Source of the DNA: Trypanosoma brucei gambiense DAL972
Lineage: Eukaryota; Euglenozoa; Kinetoplastea; Trypanosomatida; Trypanosomatidae
Direction: 5' to 3'
Assembly: GCF_000210295.1 (NCBI RefSeq)
Contig: NC_026739.1
Span: forward strand, 220,262-284,261
Length of the DNA stretch: 64,000 nucleotides
In this document: positions 10,746 through 21,175 of the stretch, piece by piece
Layout of the letters: each line of letters begins with the position of its first letter
How positions within the stretch are numbered: the stretch's first letter is position 1
Notes under the pieces: model-generated
The model's database searches: none
Seen by the model: the letters and a program-made list of their open reading frames with translations, nothing else
Told to the model about the DNA's origin: nothing
Position numbers and translations under genes: made by a program

Positions 10746-10856
10746 TCACTTCTTACAAAACACAAGAGAGCACGAACGGTGTCTCTCCCGTCTTTGTTGT
10801 GATTTCGATAGAGAAATTGGGTGACAAAAAAAAAGGTCAGGTACGCATAAAAGCAC
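9638..10856. repeat. right copy of the direct repeat, probable unmerged contig overlap
   Basis: It matches 8317-9536 apart from a few substitutions. These sit near the first bases after the gap and in a cluster around 10243-10303, which also contains a one-base deletion. Matching upstream flanks (bases 9426-9536 and 10746-10856) favour one locus assembled twice over a real tandem gene. Confidence 0.85.
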
Positions 10857-11150
10857 AAACACATATGTATTTATTTATTAAGACATTCACATAATTCATA
10901 AAATCTGTCGTTTTCGGAGAAAGGGAGTGACATGGTGTGTTTCACGCACGCCCTGAGCTTTGGTGACGAGGAAGCAACGAGACCTTTATAATGATAACTT
11001 GTCGAACTCGGTAACACCCTCGCCATCGCCACAACACGGCACGCTCACGCGCACCACGACACGGTAGCAGAAAAAGTACTTGTTTAAGCTACAAAACGTA
11101 ATTTCAGCACCCGCGCAACGGCGTGCTCCTTTTCGCTCTCATACTGTCAA

Positions 11151-12602
11151 CTAAGCGGGGGCGATTGTTTCTGCCGACGCCACGGCGTGGCAGTACTTCG
11201 AGCAATATAGGGTCCCGTCGACGGTGGAACTTCCACAATCACGATGCATTTTATTCCCACACCTGCACACCAACAATTCCTCCACTTCGCCGTACAATTC
11301 ACACACGACGCAACACAGGGGCTCCCCAGGGTTCGTTGTAAAACCGTCCACGGAAGTGGCGTTATTTGCCCCATTCTTCGATGCAACACTTCGCTTCATG
11401 TTCGTGAGTGCGGGAAACAATACTTGCCCCACGTCACCGAACATTTGTATGTACGATTTATGCTCTTCTGCTGCCTCTTTTTCACGCTGTTTTGACGCAG
11501 CGGCTGTTCCCGCAGCCACAGCATCCCTACTCGTCTTCGCTGCACGCACCGCAGCATCATCCATATTGAGCTTCGTTGCGATACGAGCCATGCGCGCTTC
11601 CTCACGCCTTTTCCTGTCCCTGTAGTATTTATCGTCGCTGTAGTCATCGTCACTGCTCCCGCCTCCCTCACTATCGCTGCTACCACTAGTGCTACTATCG
11701 CTACTGTCAGCGGCGCTGTCACCATTCCTATCGCTAACATCAGCGGCAGCGTTCACATCTATATTCTCTATCTTTTCGGCAAGCGCTTCACCTTCTCCAT
11801 CACCATCACCGGCATCCGTAACTTCACCTGATGCTGCTTTTAGGGGTCGTCTTTCAGGCACTACAGGCGGCTTGGGAAGTGGTGGCACGTCATGCACCTC
11901 CAATTCATCGTCTTGAACCATGGGCGAAACCGCGCTGGCCCTCGGAGAAACGGAACACTTTACGGTTATCTTGGTGAGTTTGATTGCACACTTGAGAAAG
12001 TGCAGTAGGCGTCTGTGAGAGTCAGCACTCACGACGCGCTTTCCAACCAGTTGCGCAAGCAATATATTGCCTGCTGTGCCCCAGCAATTCATCATACGGG
12101 TAGCCACAGACGATGGCCCCCCTAAAGAACTTTTGTTATCGCCGGAACCGGAGAAGGAGCTGACGACTTGGTCCACAATACCAGCCACCACGGCATCAGG
12201 TAATAATATCTGCCGCTGGAAGCTAAGTGGTAGTTCTACTCGCTGCTCTATATTTGCTGCTTTACTGCCCAATCTCCGTTTTTCGTAGTTGTCACGATGT
12301 AGCCGCCTTGCGTATTCTGTAGCTATATCCATAAGCATTTCAACTCCTTGTAATGCCATAACGTCCTCACCACCGCTTCCGGCATTGCCAGCTAAAGCTC
12401 CATGTAGAGGTTGGACTGCATCACTCCCATCTTGCTCTTTTTTCATTATATGAAGAGCACCGAGGAGTCTCATTGCCTGCGAAATCTCGAGGCGACGACC
12501 TTGCCATCGCTGAATCGCAACGACGGCAACACTGCGAAGATCGGACCTCCGCCCCATTAATGGGTCACTTGTGCAGGCGAAGTAAAAGAAGAAGTGAAGC
12601 AT
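11151..12602 (-). CDS. PHD-like zinc-finger protein with acidic/serine-rich linker
   Basis: This 483-residue protein ends with a C4HC3-like finger: CxxC, CxC, HxxC and CxxxC within the last 60 residues, resembling PHD fingers that read histone tails. The N-terminal 180 residues are helical. The middle holds a Pro/Glu segment, then a dense Ser/Asp/Gly stretch, then a basic Arg/Lys helix. This composition suggests a nuclear chromatin or transcription factor, which is an inference. The start used is the ATG at 12600-12602. A pyrimidine-rich tract with AG just downstream could move translation to the ATG at 12555-12557, removing 15 residues. The first and second finger pairs are tighter than canonical, so the exact finger class is uncertain. 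Confidence 0.75.
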   Translation of the reverse strand: MLHFFFYFACTSDPLMGRRSDLRSVAVVAIQRWQGRRLEISQAMRLLGALHIMKKEQDGSDAVQPLHGALAGNAGSGGEDVMALQGVEMLMDIATEYARRLHRDNYEKRRLGSKAANIEQRVELPLSFQRQILLPDAVVAGIVDQVVSSFSGSGDNKSSLGGPSSVATRMMNCWGTAGNILLAQLVGKRVVSADSHRRLLHFLKCAIKLTKITVKCSVSPRASAVSPMVQDDELEVHDVPPLPKPPVVPERRPLKAASGEVTDAGDGDGEGEALAEKIENIDVNAAADVSDRNGDSAADSSDSSTSGSSDSEGGGSSDDDYSDDKYYRDRKRREEARMARIATKLNMDDAAVRAAKTSRDAVAAGTAAASKQREKEAAEEHKSYIQMFGDVGQVLFPALTNMKRSVASKNGANNATSVDGFTTNPGEPLCCVVCELYGEVEELLVCRCGNKMHRDCGSSTVDGTLYCSKYCHAVASAETIAPA

Positions 12603-12930
12603 GAGCGCAGGGTCCAAGGAAAATTACGTACATGCATCTCCGTTATTCGTTTATGAACATGCTCAGCGTTAATATGAGCCAAGGAAAATGACGGGGAGGG
12701 AGGCAGAATAATACGCAAACAAGTGCTTGCACGCTTCGGTACACACCCCTCACCAATAACAAAAAATAGTAGTAAGAGTGACAGAGGGTTTTACCTTATG
12801 GTGTTGCATTCTCCTGAATCCTAACTTCATGCTATATCCGAAACCTCCGGTACCCGCAAGTAATTCAGTAATGGTTTACAACCCCAACGATTATTACTCT
12901 TTTCACGTGTTTATGTTGTCAACGGTAAAA
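12603..12930. other. short intergenic region
   Basis: It holds the 3' UTR of the ALG9 gene and the 5' flank of the PHD-like gene. No further feature was seen. Confidence 0.5.
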
Positions 12931-14955
12931 TTACTTTGGGTTTTGTTTGCTCAGCAGCACAACCCGGCGTCGTGACACACAACGCTCACTAACTCCCAGG
13001 GGATAATAAAGTACACGGCACCACATGGGGGTTCTCTCAGCATCTAGTAACCAGTGTGTTTGACCCTCCCCAATTTCATATTTGAAGACGTCACGCGGAA
13101 AATCAGCACTTTCCTGGTCGTCTTCGTTAGGGCTGACGGTGTCGAATACAGCGTCACAATCCTTTGCAACATCTTGCACAAATTGCTCGGGTATTGCCTT
13201 ATTAAGATCATTCACCCCTTCAGCACCACATTGGCATGTCGCATTGCCATCACCTGACGCAAAGGGAAGCGGCATGGCACAGTCCACACCCGGACTCCGT
13301 ATAAAGGCAATCCGAGCATGAAGTGGATCGAGAAAAAATGATGAGGGAAAGCGGTACCACTCACGGCCTACGCAAAGTGTATAAAGAGTTTTCTCGCCCT
13401 TCTGTGGGGCATCACTTGCCTTTCGCCTGGCTAGCTCTCGTACCGTAGCGTAATTGTCATAGAGCTTCTGCTGTGGTCCCACGTAGAATTTGTGGATGGC
13501 CGCTGTGCGTGATAGGGAAACCGTTACAATAAAAGACAACACAATGCAGCCCGTAGTGAGAAAGAAGGTGTGGCGCATGCGTTGGAGCCAACAGCCAGGG
13601 AGTTGTTTGCGGCGGCCACTGGGTTCAGCTCTCGTACTCGCGCTATGTAGCACCGCTCCGTTCTCGCTGTTCACAGATCTCGCGGGTCCTGCAAACGTAA
13701 GGTGTGTAAATGACAACGCAGCGGCCAGTGCGAGAAATGGAAAAGCGGGGGACATAAACCGCTCTTCTTTGTGTGACACCGTCAGCCAAAAGGCAAACCA
13801 CAAAAAGAAGGGTGAAATGTAAAGCAATCCTCGTCCACGCGAAACCGTAGGTTCGACTGGCCTAGTATCTGGCTTGGTGGTCGGCGACTTCTGTGTTTTC
13901 CGCCCCTTTTCCCCAGTCGTCTCCCCAGCATCAATCTCATCAGAATTCGTTGTCGCATTACTCACCCATGATGTCGTCGAGGGCTTAAGCAATACGACAA
14001 AGGGAGATAGAAGGCAAGCAACAAACATCAGATGCGCGTTCAAGAGTAAATTCTTAAAAAAGAAGTACCACGGTTCGACACCGTAGAGCTCGGGACCACG
14101 TCCCTCACCTCCCATAAACATGTTGTACCGCACGAGATTCAAAGCGCTCCACGTGATTTTGCCATTGCCACCATGGCAACCATTGTAATATAGTGTGTCA
14201 AAATACACGGAAAGTGGCACAACAACTGCGAGTGAAAGTAATAGCGAAACGGTAGAGGCGAGGGGAAACCTCACGAGCATATCCAATGCCATCGGCACCG
14301 CCAGCAAGGCGGCGAAAGGCCAACCAATCACTGTGGATGAGACGACGGAGAATACGGTGCCGAAAATAGCGAAATTTATGGCCTGGAACTGCGAGCCACC
14401 CATCACCGACCTTTTCATTCTTGATGGAACCTTCCCTTCGACACGGGTGATACATTTCACAAGACTGCCGTCCGTTCGTAGCCAGCAACCCACCGCAACA
14501 AAGTAATTTATCATGGCGTAACTTGTGGGCAGGATACTCACTGCTGCATGTGTGATGGGGTAATTAAACAAAAGAAGTGTGAGTGCTGCCGCTGCAACTC
14601 GTTTACCAAACACCTTCCTAACGCCACCAACGAAAAAAATCTCGCTTAGCGCCGTGACAACACCGCTAAATGCTCGAAGGAGAAAGTACACATCTATGTT
14701 ACGCAGCCCTGAGGGGTTGTATATGCTAACAGCCTTGCCAATTATCGTTATAGGACCGACGTAGAGCCATGAAAAAAACCACGACCGCAGCGCAAAGCGA
14801 GGACAGTTCTCCCACGTTTGAAGGCCACTGCCGTACATCAAGAAGTGCATCGGCTCCAAGAAATTGAATGTTTCATCGCAATCAGCAATAGGAAGAATGT
14901 ACGAGGCAAAACAATGACTAAGCACTAAAAGCACCGCCCCGAGAAAGAGCCACAT
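12931..14955 (-). CDS. ALG9: ALG9-type dolichyl-phosphate-mannose alpha-1,2-mannosyltransferase
   Basis: This GT22-family enzyme of the ER membrane adds alpha-1,2-mannose from dolichol-phosphate-mannose to the lumenal lipid-linked oligosaccharide for N-glycosylation. The 674-residue polytopic protein has the family's first-loop motif with Asp-Glu-Thr at 27-29, followed by an LQTWE segment. It also has the ELYGVEPWYFFFKN block near 288-302, which separates ALG9 from ALG12 and GPI mannosyltransferases, and the HKEERF motif near 395-400. About ten membrane segments are visible. An insertion of roughly 45 charged residues (about 330-375) lies before the HKEERF block. The first ATG in frame is at 14953-14955; the frame extends three codons further only through a GTG. 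Trypanosomes need this pathway for their N-glycosylated surface coat. Confidence 0.92.
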   Translation of the reverse strand: MWLFLGAVLLVLSHCFASYILPIADCDETFNFLEPMHFLMYGSGLQTWENCPRFALRSWFFSWLYVGPITIIGKAVSIYNPSGLRNIDVYFLLRAFSGVVTALSEIFFVGGVRKVFGKRVAAAALTLLLFNYPITHAAVSILPTSYAMINYFVAVGCWLRTDGSLVKCITRVEGKVPSRMKRSVMGGSQFQAINFAIFGTVFSVVSSTVIGWPFAALLAVPMALDMLVRFPLASTVSLLLSLAVVVPLSVYFDTLYYNGCHGGNGKITWSALNLVRYNMFMGGEGRGPELYGVEPWYFFFKNLLLNAHLMFVACLLSPFVVLLKPSTTSWVSNATTNSDEIDAGETTGEKGRKTQKSPTTKPDTRPVEPTVSRGRGLLYISPFFLWFAFWLTVSHKEERFMSPAFPFLALAAALSFTHLTFAGPARSVNSENGAVLHSASTRAEPSGRRKQLPGCWLQRMRHTFFLTTGCIVLSFIVTVSLSRTAAIHKFYVGPQQKLYDNYATVRELARRKASDAPQKGEKTLYTLCVGREWYRFPSSFFLDPLHARIAFIRSPGVDCAMPLPFASGDGNATCQCGAEGVNDLNKAIPEQFVQDVAKDCDAVFDTVSPNEDDQESADFPRDVFKYEIGEGQTHWLLDAERTPMWCRVLYYPLGVSERCVSRRRVVLLSKQNPK

Positions 14956-15524
14956 GCCAAGCACCTTTTGAGGAAACTAATTTGTACCCCCTTTTCCCCC
15001 TATGACTTCAAGGACACACAAACACAAAGACAAAAAAGAAAAAAAAACGTACACGCACACACACACACACACAGAGGTGCACACGTGGGGATATCACACC
15101 TTTGTCTTCCTTTTGAAATAATCAATTATGTTTACTGAGAGTAAGAAGAAAAAATGCAAAGAACAATTAGGATGATACAGTTCGTGAAGAGGGCACAAAG
15201 GAACAGAGAATCTTGGAAAAGGAAAAATAAAATATCAAATGTCAGACGCAAATAATACTCAACTTCACGTCACATTACTTTATTCGGGTTGCGAAACATA
15301 AGGATAAAGAGACAACGTGTGTGTTGGTATAACAATAATGAAGGACTTCCTCAATTTAATTTTTCTCAATCGATAAGAAAAAAATCAGAAGGACAAGACC
15401 AAGCATACAAAAGTCCCAATTCCCTCCCTCCCTCCCTCCATTTCGTTCATTCACTCGTTGGCGCGCACGTGTATACAGATGCGGACGTTACTGGTGTAAC
15501 TGCTGCCAAACTTCTTGTCGAGCG

Positions 15525-15770
15525 ACGGAGCGCAAAAAGGAGCCAAAGCAAGGAAGCGAAAATAGAAATATAAATAACGAAGGAAGGGAGGAAGGGAAAA
15601 AGCACAAGGCACACTGCAATGCACCACGAATACACGACCTCAAAAGAAAAGGTAAGAAAAGAAAAGAAAGAGCAACAGAAGAGAGAAAAAAAGAGGGGAT
15701 ATCAGACGTAAAGCAGTATAAACACCGTGTGGATCATCTCCTTCGTTTCACTTGAAATGACGAAGAGANG
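15525..15770. repeat. left copy of a 246-bp direct repeat abutting the second N gap
   Basis: It is identical to 15871-16116 apart from one ambiguous base at 15769, with an offset of 346. It ends at the gap, as expected for an unmerged contig end. Confidence 0.92.
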
Positions 15771-15870
15771 NNNNNNNNNNNNNNNNNNNNNNNNNNNNNN
15801 NNNNNNNNNNNNNNNNNNNNNNNNNNNNNNNNNNNNNNNNNNNNNNNNNNNNNNNNNNNNNNNNNNNNNN
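15771..15870. other. assembly gap (100 Ns)
   Basis: The run of exactly 100 Ns suggests a gap of unknown, nominal size. Confidence 0.98.
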
Positions 15871-16116
15871 ACGGAGCGCAAAAAGGAGCCAAAGCAAGGA
15901 AGCGAAAATAGAAATATAAATAACGAAGGAAGGGAGGAAGGGAAAAAGCACAAGGCACACTGCAATGCACCACGAATACACGACCTCAAAAGAAAAGGTA
16001 AGAAAAGAAAAGAAAGAGCAACAGAAGAGAGAAAAAAAGAGGGGATATCAGACGTAAAGCAGTATAAACACCGTGTGGATCATCTCCTTCGTTTCACTTG
16101 AAATGACGAAGAGATG
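15871..16116. repeat. right copy of the 246-bp direct repeat
   Basis: It starts at the first base after the Ns and repeats 15525-15770. It is best explained as the same genomic sequence present at the ends of two contigs. Confidence 0.92.
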
Positions 16117-17200
16117 CAACTGACAATTCCAATAGTGACTTTTTTGTTCAGGCACTTAATCCACCCACCGGCACCGATACTCGCTAAAACGTCTAAGACA
16201 GTAATGGACGACTCACATGCAAGCACGTACACTCCTGCACGCAGGCATGTGGTTAAGGGAGGGGGAGAAAACTGAGATCCCAAAGGCTTACACCGGATGT
16301 GAGAAATCATCAAACATGAAACGTAGCTGGAACCAAAAAGAAAAAAAGCACATAAATAAGTTAGCCGCGAAATAAAGCTTGCGAAGCGAACACACGGACT
16401 CACACGAATTGGGGAGGGGAAGAAGGATAAGGGGTATTCAAGTTGGTTTTCGGGGTTACGAGGTGATGAAACGCAAAGACGTACAACAAACAAGCAAAAG
16501 CAGCAGCAGAAGAATACCCCTTATGTGCTTCTCACCATTAATTTCCGCATGTCACTTCTCCACACAATGCCACACGCCCATAAATACCTTACAACTTTTA
16601 GACGTCTCTCGTCACCGCTGCCATTATTGCTATCGTTCGTTTACTCAGTTTGAGCATCTCTCTGAACTCCTTTCAGTCTCTTCATCTTTGCGTTTGGTGA
16701 GTTATTGTTGTTATCATTACCTCATTTATTCGATTCAGCTTTTATTATCCCTTGTTTCATTTGTTCCTCTTCTTTTTCTCGTTGCACCCTCCCCCTTTTT
16801 ATCGATACTATTTTTCTCCTCGTTTTCAACAACTATGGTGCAGCTTTCTCCCTCCCTTCTTCCTCTTGCCGCCCTCTTTACTGCTAGACACACACATACA
16901 TATGAACACAAACACGCAAGTACACGTACACATACACACGAAGACGAAAAGACGGACGAGGGCGTACAAACAATTGAGTTTATATATTTGATACACGCAC
17001 AACACACATGTATGTGCATATTATATAAAGATGAGTATATGGAGAACAAATGTTGTTTAATTGATGTGCCTAATATTGGAAAAAAATGAGACAAAAAACT
17101 AGGTGAGGCCAGCGCACCCCGACAAGCATGACGACGAGAGAATAACCACAGGGAGAAAATAATCAACCACACATCAGCAGCGATCTGACTATTCACTGGT

Positions 17201-19426
17201 TTAGTCTATGGTTTTGTATGCCGTAATGGCCTCTCCGTCAACCGTCCGACCTGGTACAAAACAGAGGTAGTTGTCATGTTGAGCTTCTGACGCACTTCGT
17301 TGTGTTTCACCCCAACGCAATGGTGGCTGCAGCTCTGATGCGAGCCAATTCCAACCAAAGGCTCCGTTCACGCGTGGAGTCAACCATTTGGCCGACCGCT
17401 TACCGACGACGTCACCCGAGATAACATCACCGTCACCTTCACCTTCACCAACTTCGTCCGTTTCCTCTTTTTGGCGGTACAACTTGGCCTCCAACACCTT
17501 TAACGAGGCCAATGAAGCAATGGTTAATTGAGTCACTCCGCTGCCCTTAGACACATCCATCGCTCCGGTCCCAGTCACTAACTTGCAGTTATCGACGCCC
17601 CGCGCGGCCGTTACCCTCTTGTAATCTAAATCTCTGTTGAGTGCCTTAGATACGTCCAATTCCTTGCGTTGTGCGCGGAACCGCATGCGAGCAATAATAT
17701 CCTCGTCAATTGCATCCACGTGGCATCCCTCACTTTCGGTTTGTGCCTTCAATTTTTGGCGCCCCTCACCAGATGCGGCAGCACGTTTGCTACGTTCCTT
17801 TCCATCACTTTTACCGGCAGCCATGCTGGTAGCAGTTCCATCGCGTTTATTTTTATTATCCTTAACTTTACTATTGCTGCAACCCTTGCATAAACCGTGT
17901 GACACTCCACGGCTACTGCTCGCGATGCTCGGTCGTTTGGTTTCCTCTTTTTCCATCTTCGCCTTTCCATTTTCTTTTCCTTCCCCCTCCCTTTCTCGTC
18001 CCTTCTTCTTCATTTCCTTTTCCTCCTTCGCTGCTTCCCTTTCATTTTCCACTTTTTGTACCGCCCCCTTTTTGACCTCGGTAGGGCATAACTGGCTTGT
18101 TCCACCACTGTCACCAATCTCACTGAACTGACTGGTTTCCTTTTCCGCTCCCGGCACACGCTGCTCGCTCAGGTTCATTAACGTCAGGTGCGGTAATTCC
18201 CCCCGTAGCTCCATTCCACGGCGAACCTCAGGCTTCGAGAGAAAGTTCTTTTGAAGAGACAAGTAATGCAGACTTTTAGGAAGCGGCGGTACCTCGGTGA
18301 TTCTGTTGTATAGGACACGCAACTTCTGTAAATTGGGGAACAGTGAAGAAACACCGTTGAGCTCCGTAAGGAAGTTACAAGAGAGATCGAGACTGCGCAA
18401 TCCGAGGAGTTGAGGCTGCGGCTCCTCAACCGAGTCACAGTCGCTACCGACGTTCTCCCTGGGCAATATCGTGGTAATTGCATTAAAGCTTACGTCAAGT
18501 ACCTGTAACGCATGGGGAGACCCCAGGAGTGAGTGGGGTGCAAAAAGCGGATGAAGATTTGTGATCCTGTTATGAGATGCTTGCAGTTCACGCAATGATA
18601 CCATACATTCCACTCCCTCGAGGCCCACCAACTCATTGTAGCTCACATCCAAAAGCACGACACGTCTAAACGCAGTGAGGCGTAATGGTTTTCCCACAAC
18701 ACCAGCAGCTCCATTTGCTTTTATGCCCCCTTCCCCTCCTCTTGCAACTGGCGTGGGCCTTGTGAGGAGTGAAATTTTGTTGCGGGACAGTTGCAGAACC
18801 TGCACGCATTCCATCGGGTTGACCCGCCCCTTTGCCAGAGAAACAATACCACTGCCGTGACAAGAATGTTTGCCCGGACCATGCGGACATGGTAATGTTC
18901 GTAACCGCTTCTCCGAGAAGTCCAGAAATGTTAAGCACGTCTCCTTCGGCAACCAGACACAAGTTCCGTTAACTGAGCGCTCTCCGTGCTTTGTTCCATT
19001 TCGATCCCGCTGCACACCCGCATGAGTGATGGGACGCGCCATTGCAATATCTGGTTTTACGAATTTTTGGCCTTTTTTATCATTAGTGTCGCTATGTTTT
19101 ATAATAACAACACGCTTCCCGCTTACGGTTCGGGGCTGTGAATGAGGCCTCTTGAAAGTACTGAAGTCAACGTGTGAGAATGCGGGGATTCTCGATGACC
19201 GCACGGACGTACGAACACTGCAAATTGATGCCCGGGATGAAGGAGGAGCCCTGCTGCAAAAACTTAAGGCCATGAGGATATGAGACTTGGAGTCACTCGC
19301 TGCTTCAGACGCCGTCTGGGATTGCTTTGTGCTGACCCTCTTTGGCTCTTCAGGGGGCGGCTTGCGAGCACTCAGTTCTTCACTGTACAATGCTGTGGGC
19401 ACATCAACAGACGCAATACGAGACAT
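17201..19426 (-). CDS. leucine-rich repeat protein, SDS22-like
   Basis: This 741-residue protein starts at an ATG at 19424-19426. The N-terminal 150 residues are polar and Ser/Arg-rich. From about residue 165 to 410 there are six or more leucine-rich repeats of the SDS22 type (LDVSYNEL, LQASHNRITNL, LDVSFNAI, LDLSCNFL, VLYNRITEVP), which form a protein-binding solenoid. A long Lys/Glu-rich, probably helical or disordered segment follows (about 430-560), with a polar C-terminus. Proteins of this build in trypanosomes are often cytoskeletal or flagellar, but that is only an inference. No signal peptide, kinase or GTPase domain is visible. Confidence 0.85.
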   Translation of the reverse strand: MSRIASVDVPTALYSEELSARKPPPEEPKRVSTKQSQTASEAASDSKSHILMALSFCSRAPPSSRASICSVRTSVRSSRIPAFSHVDFSTFKRPHSQPRTVSGKRVVIIKHSDTNDKKGQKFVKPDIAMARPITHAGVQRDRNGTKHGERSVNGTCVWLPKETCLTFLDFSEKRLRTLPCPHGPGKHSCHGSGIVSLAKGRVNPMECVQVLQLSRNKISLLTRPTPVARGGEGGIKANGAAGVVGKPLRLTAFRRVVLLDVSYNELVGLEGVECMVSLRELQASHNRITNLHPLFAPHSLLGSPHALQVLDVSFNAITTILPRENVGSDCDSVEEPQPQLLGLRSLDLSCNFLTELNGVSSLFPNLQKLRVLYNRITEVPPLPKSLHYLSLQKNFLSKPEVRRGMELRGELPHLTLMNLSEQRVPGAEKETSQFSEIGDSGGTSQLCPTEVKKGAVQKVENEREAAKEEKEMKKKGREREGEGKENGKAKMEKEETKRPSIASSSRGVSHGLCKGCSNSKVKDNKNKRDGTATSMAAGKSDGKERSKRAAASGEGRQKLKAQTESEGCHVDAIDEDIIARMRFRAQRKELDVSKALNRDLDYKRVTAARGVDNCKLVTGTGAMDVSKGSGVTQLTIASLASLKVLEAKLYRQKEETDEVGEGEGDGDVISGDVVGKRSAKWLTPRVNGAFGWNWLASELQPPLRWGETQRSASEAQHDNYLCFVPGRTVDGEAITAYKTID

Positions 19427-19885
19427 CTTTTATGTTCGGTGTGAAATAATTCCTATCAGTACAGTAACGCAGCCCACACCCGCTCTCTCGATGTGACGTG
19501 CTCATGTAAACGAAAACCAAAGCAATTAGGAAAAAAAGAAAGGCAAGAAGATGGAAGTAGGAGCACTATTACGCAGTCATTTTCAAAATAACAGAAGATC
19601 ACGTTTCGAGGGGGGGAAGGTGATGAGCAGCTTCGTGAAGTTCGTGCACTCAAACTTGCAACTAGCAGCTCCTTTCCCGGAAGTAAACCAGGAAAGAGGT
19701 GAAAAAGATTAACAGCTACTGCAACCCGTCAATGCCAGCGCGGAACGGTACGCACAAAGAAATAATACCACATTACAGATCCCAGTGCTGTGGTTTAAAC
19801 CCTATGCGGCACCACAGTGAAGGTGTTTAACCGATCAAACCCTTCAAGATTAAACAACATACAGTGCACGTCGATGGCACCAGCG
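19427..19885. other. intergenic region
   Basis: The region between the Aph-1-like and LRR genes holds UTR sequence. No additional feature was recognised. Confidence 0.5.
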
Positions 19886-21175
19886 TCAATTCTCCAACCC
19901 CACTGCGTTGTTGCCAAACCCTTCCGCCCTCAGCAGACCAAACATGGCATTCAGGGAAGCAGCGGTGATTGCCGCTTGGGCAGGGAGTGTAACCATGCAG
20001 CCACGAAAAGGCACCTCTTCCATTGTTTTGTAGTTGTATGCCCCCGTGCTGAGAAGTGAGAACAGTGAAAATGAGAGTTGTAACGCGGCCGCAGAAACCA
20101 ATGAAGCAACGGCGACGGTAGGAGCCCGGTGCAGTACGGTAGGTTCCTGGAGCGACTTGGATAAAAGTTGTGTGCTTTGCTGTGCCGAAGGTCCGTCCCC
20201 ATCATCCTGGGTATCCACGCCCGTGTCTTGCTCTGATATTCTCTCTTCATCTCCCACTTCTTGCGTCTTTGGCCCTTTATCGCTAGAAGTAGTGAGTAGA
20301 TTCGTCCCTTCCTCCTCCTCTCGCTGGGGTTGGTTAAGTTGGTAACCCCACGGTTCCTGCTCAGAGACAACGGCTGGAGCAGTGCCGCTACTCGTAAGCC
20401 CCTCTCCACCAGCGGCAGCAGGACTTTCTCCTTCGATAACGGCATTTCCCGCCGGTTGTGGGTTGTCCACAACATCGGGGTTATAATTTGTCACCAGTAC
20501 ATCTGCAGCCCTATTTGGGTAGTCACCACTATAATCATCAGTGCCCAAAAGGGTGTCAGAAAGGGGATCGAACAACGTCCTCCTCTTATCCCGCCGCACC
20601 AAAAGGGCAACCACTCCTTGTCCCGTCATCACAGCCCATGCAATGTGACAAAGCAAGAGGAGAAATGCCTGCAAAACAGCGTGCTGTAAAAGCGGCATTT
20701 GAGGGCAGATGTTGAAGTCGTACAGCGTTGTACCATCGGTGTAAAATTCAAGACGCCGTGTAGCATCCAACAGCGTACCAGCACCGCGTAGGGATGAAAC
20801 CATCCCCATGCCACAACCTACTGCAGCTGAAGTTAGGGCAAACCGCGAGGAACTCTTAGCGATTAATTGGCCATAGCCGCGGGCAAATCGTTCCAATCGG
20901 TAAAGAAATACGAAAAGCATGACCCGAAATAGTATGCTGGTACAAACTTGGATCAGAACGACAACATACGAGATTGCATTCGTGTGGTCTTCCGTTCGCA
21001 CGTTCTGCACGATCGTGTAAAGTATTCCAGTAAGTAAAAGTGAAACGTAAGCAGAAACGGCGCCAAAGAGGGCAATAATGAGGAGCTGAGGATATGCCCT
21101 TAGGGAAACTGCTGTTAATAAACACAGTGGCGAATATAGAAATAAAAAGCAGCCAACAATGCCAATAAAGTGCAT
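19886..21175 (-). CDS. Aph-1-like membrane protein (gamma-secretase subunit homologue)
   Basis: This 429-residue membrane protein resembles Aph-1, the scaffold subunit of the gamma-secretase intramembrane protease. Five hydrophobic segments occupy the first 200 residues. The fourth carries a GxGxG pattern (GCGMG) where Aph-1 has its glycine-rich helix-packing motif. The fifth has LLCHIAW, matching the family's conserved His and Trp in TM5. An acidic, Glu/Asp/Thr-rich loop of about 130 residues follows, then two more hydrophobic segments, giving the expected seven. The His that Aph-1 has in TM6 is not evident. The first in-frame ATG is at 21173-21175; the frame extends upstream only through a TTG. 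The call rests on topology and short motifs, and an unrelated seven-TM protein remains possible. Confidence 0.65.
   Translation of the reverse strand: MHFIGIVGCFLFLYSPLCLLTAVSLRAYPQLLIIALFGAVSAYVSLLLTGILYTIVQNVRTEDHTNAISYVVVLIQVCTSILFRVMLFVFLYRLERFARGYGQLIAKSSSRFALTSAAVGCGMGMVSSLRGAGTLLDATRRLEFYTDGTTLYDFNICPQMPLLQHAVLQAFLLLLCHIAWAVMTGQGVVALLVRRDKRRTLFDPLSDTLLGTDDYSGDYPNRAADVLVTNYNPDVVDNPQPAGNAVIEGESPAAAGGEGLTSSGTAPAVVSEQEPWGYQLNQPQREEEEGTNLLTTSSDKGPKTQEVGDEERISEQDTGVDTQDDGDGPSAQQSTQLLSKSLQEPTVLHRAPTVAVASLVSAAALQLSFSLFSLLSTGAYNYKTMEEVPFRGCMVTLPAQAAITAASLNAMFGLLRAEGFGNNAVGLEN

Larger units (their letters stand above)
14956..17200. other. long intergenic region containing the second assembly gap
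   Basis: About 2.2 kb between the ALG9 and LRR genes, including 100 Ns and a 246-base repeated flank, so the true length is probably about 1.8-1.9 kb. It contains an AC run at about 15056-15074 and purine-rich stretches. A 236-codon plus-strand frame at 16379-17089 and a 153-codon minus frame at 16735-17196 are low-complexity and judged non-coding. Confidence 0.55.

Noticed and set aside
16379..17089. 236-codon plus-strand frame
   Set aside because: Low-complexity, against the local transcription direction, and overlapping a similarly poor minus frame.
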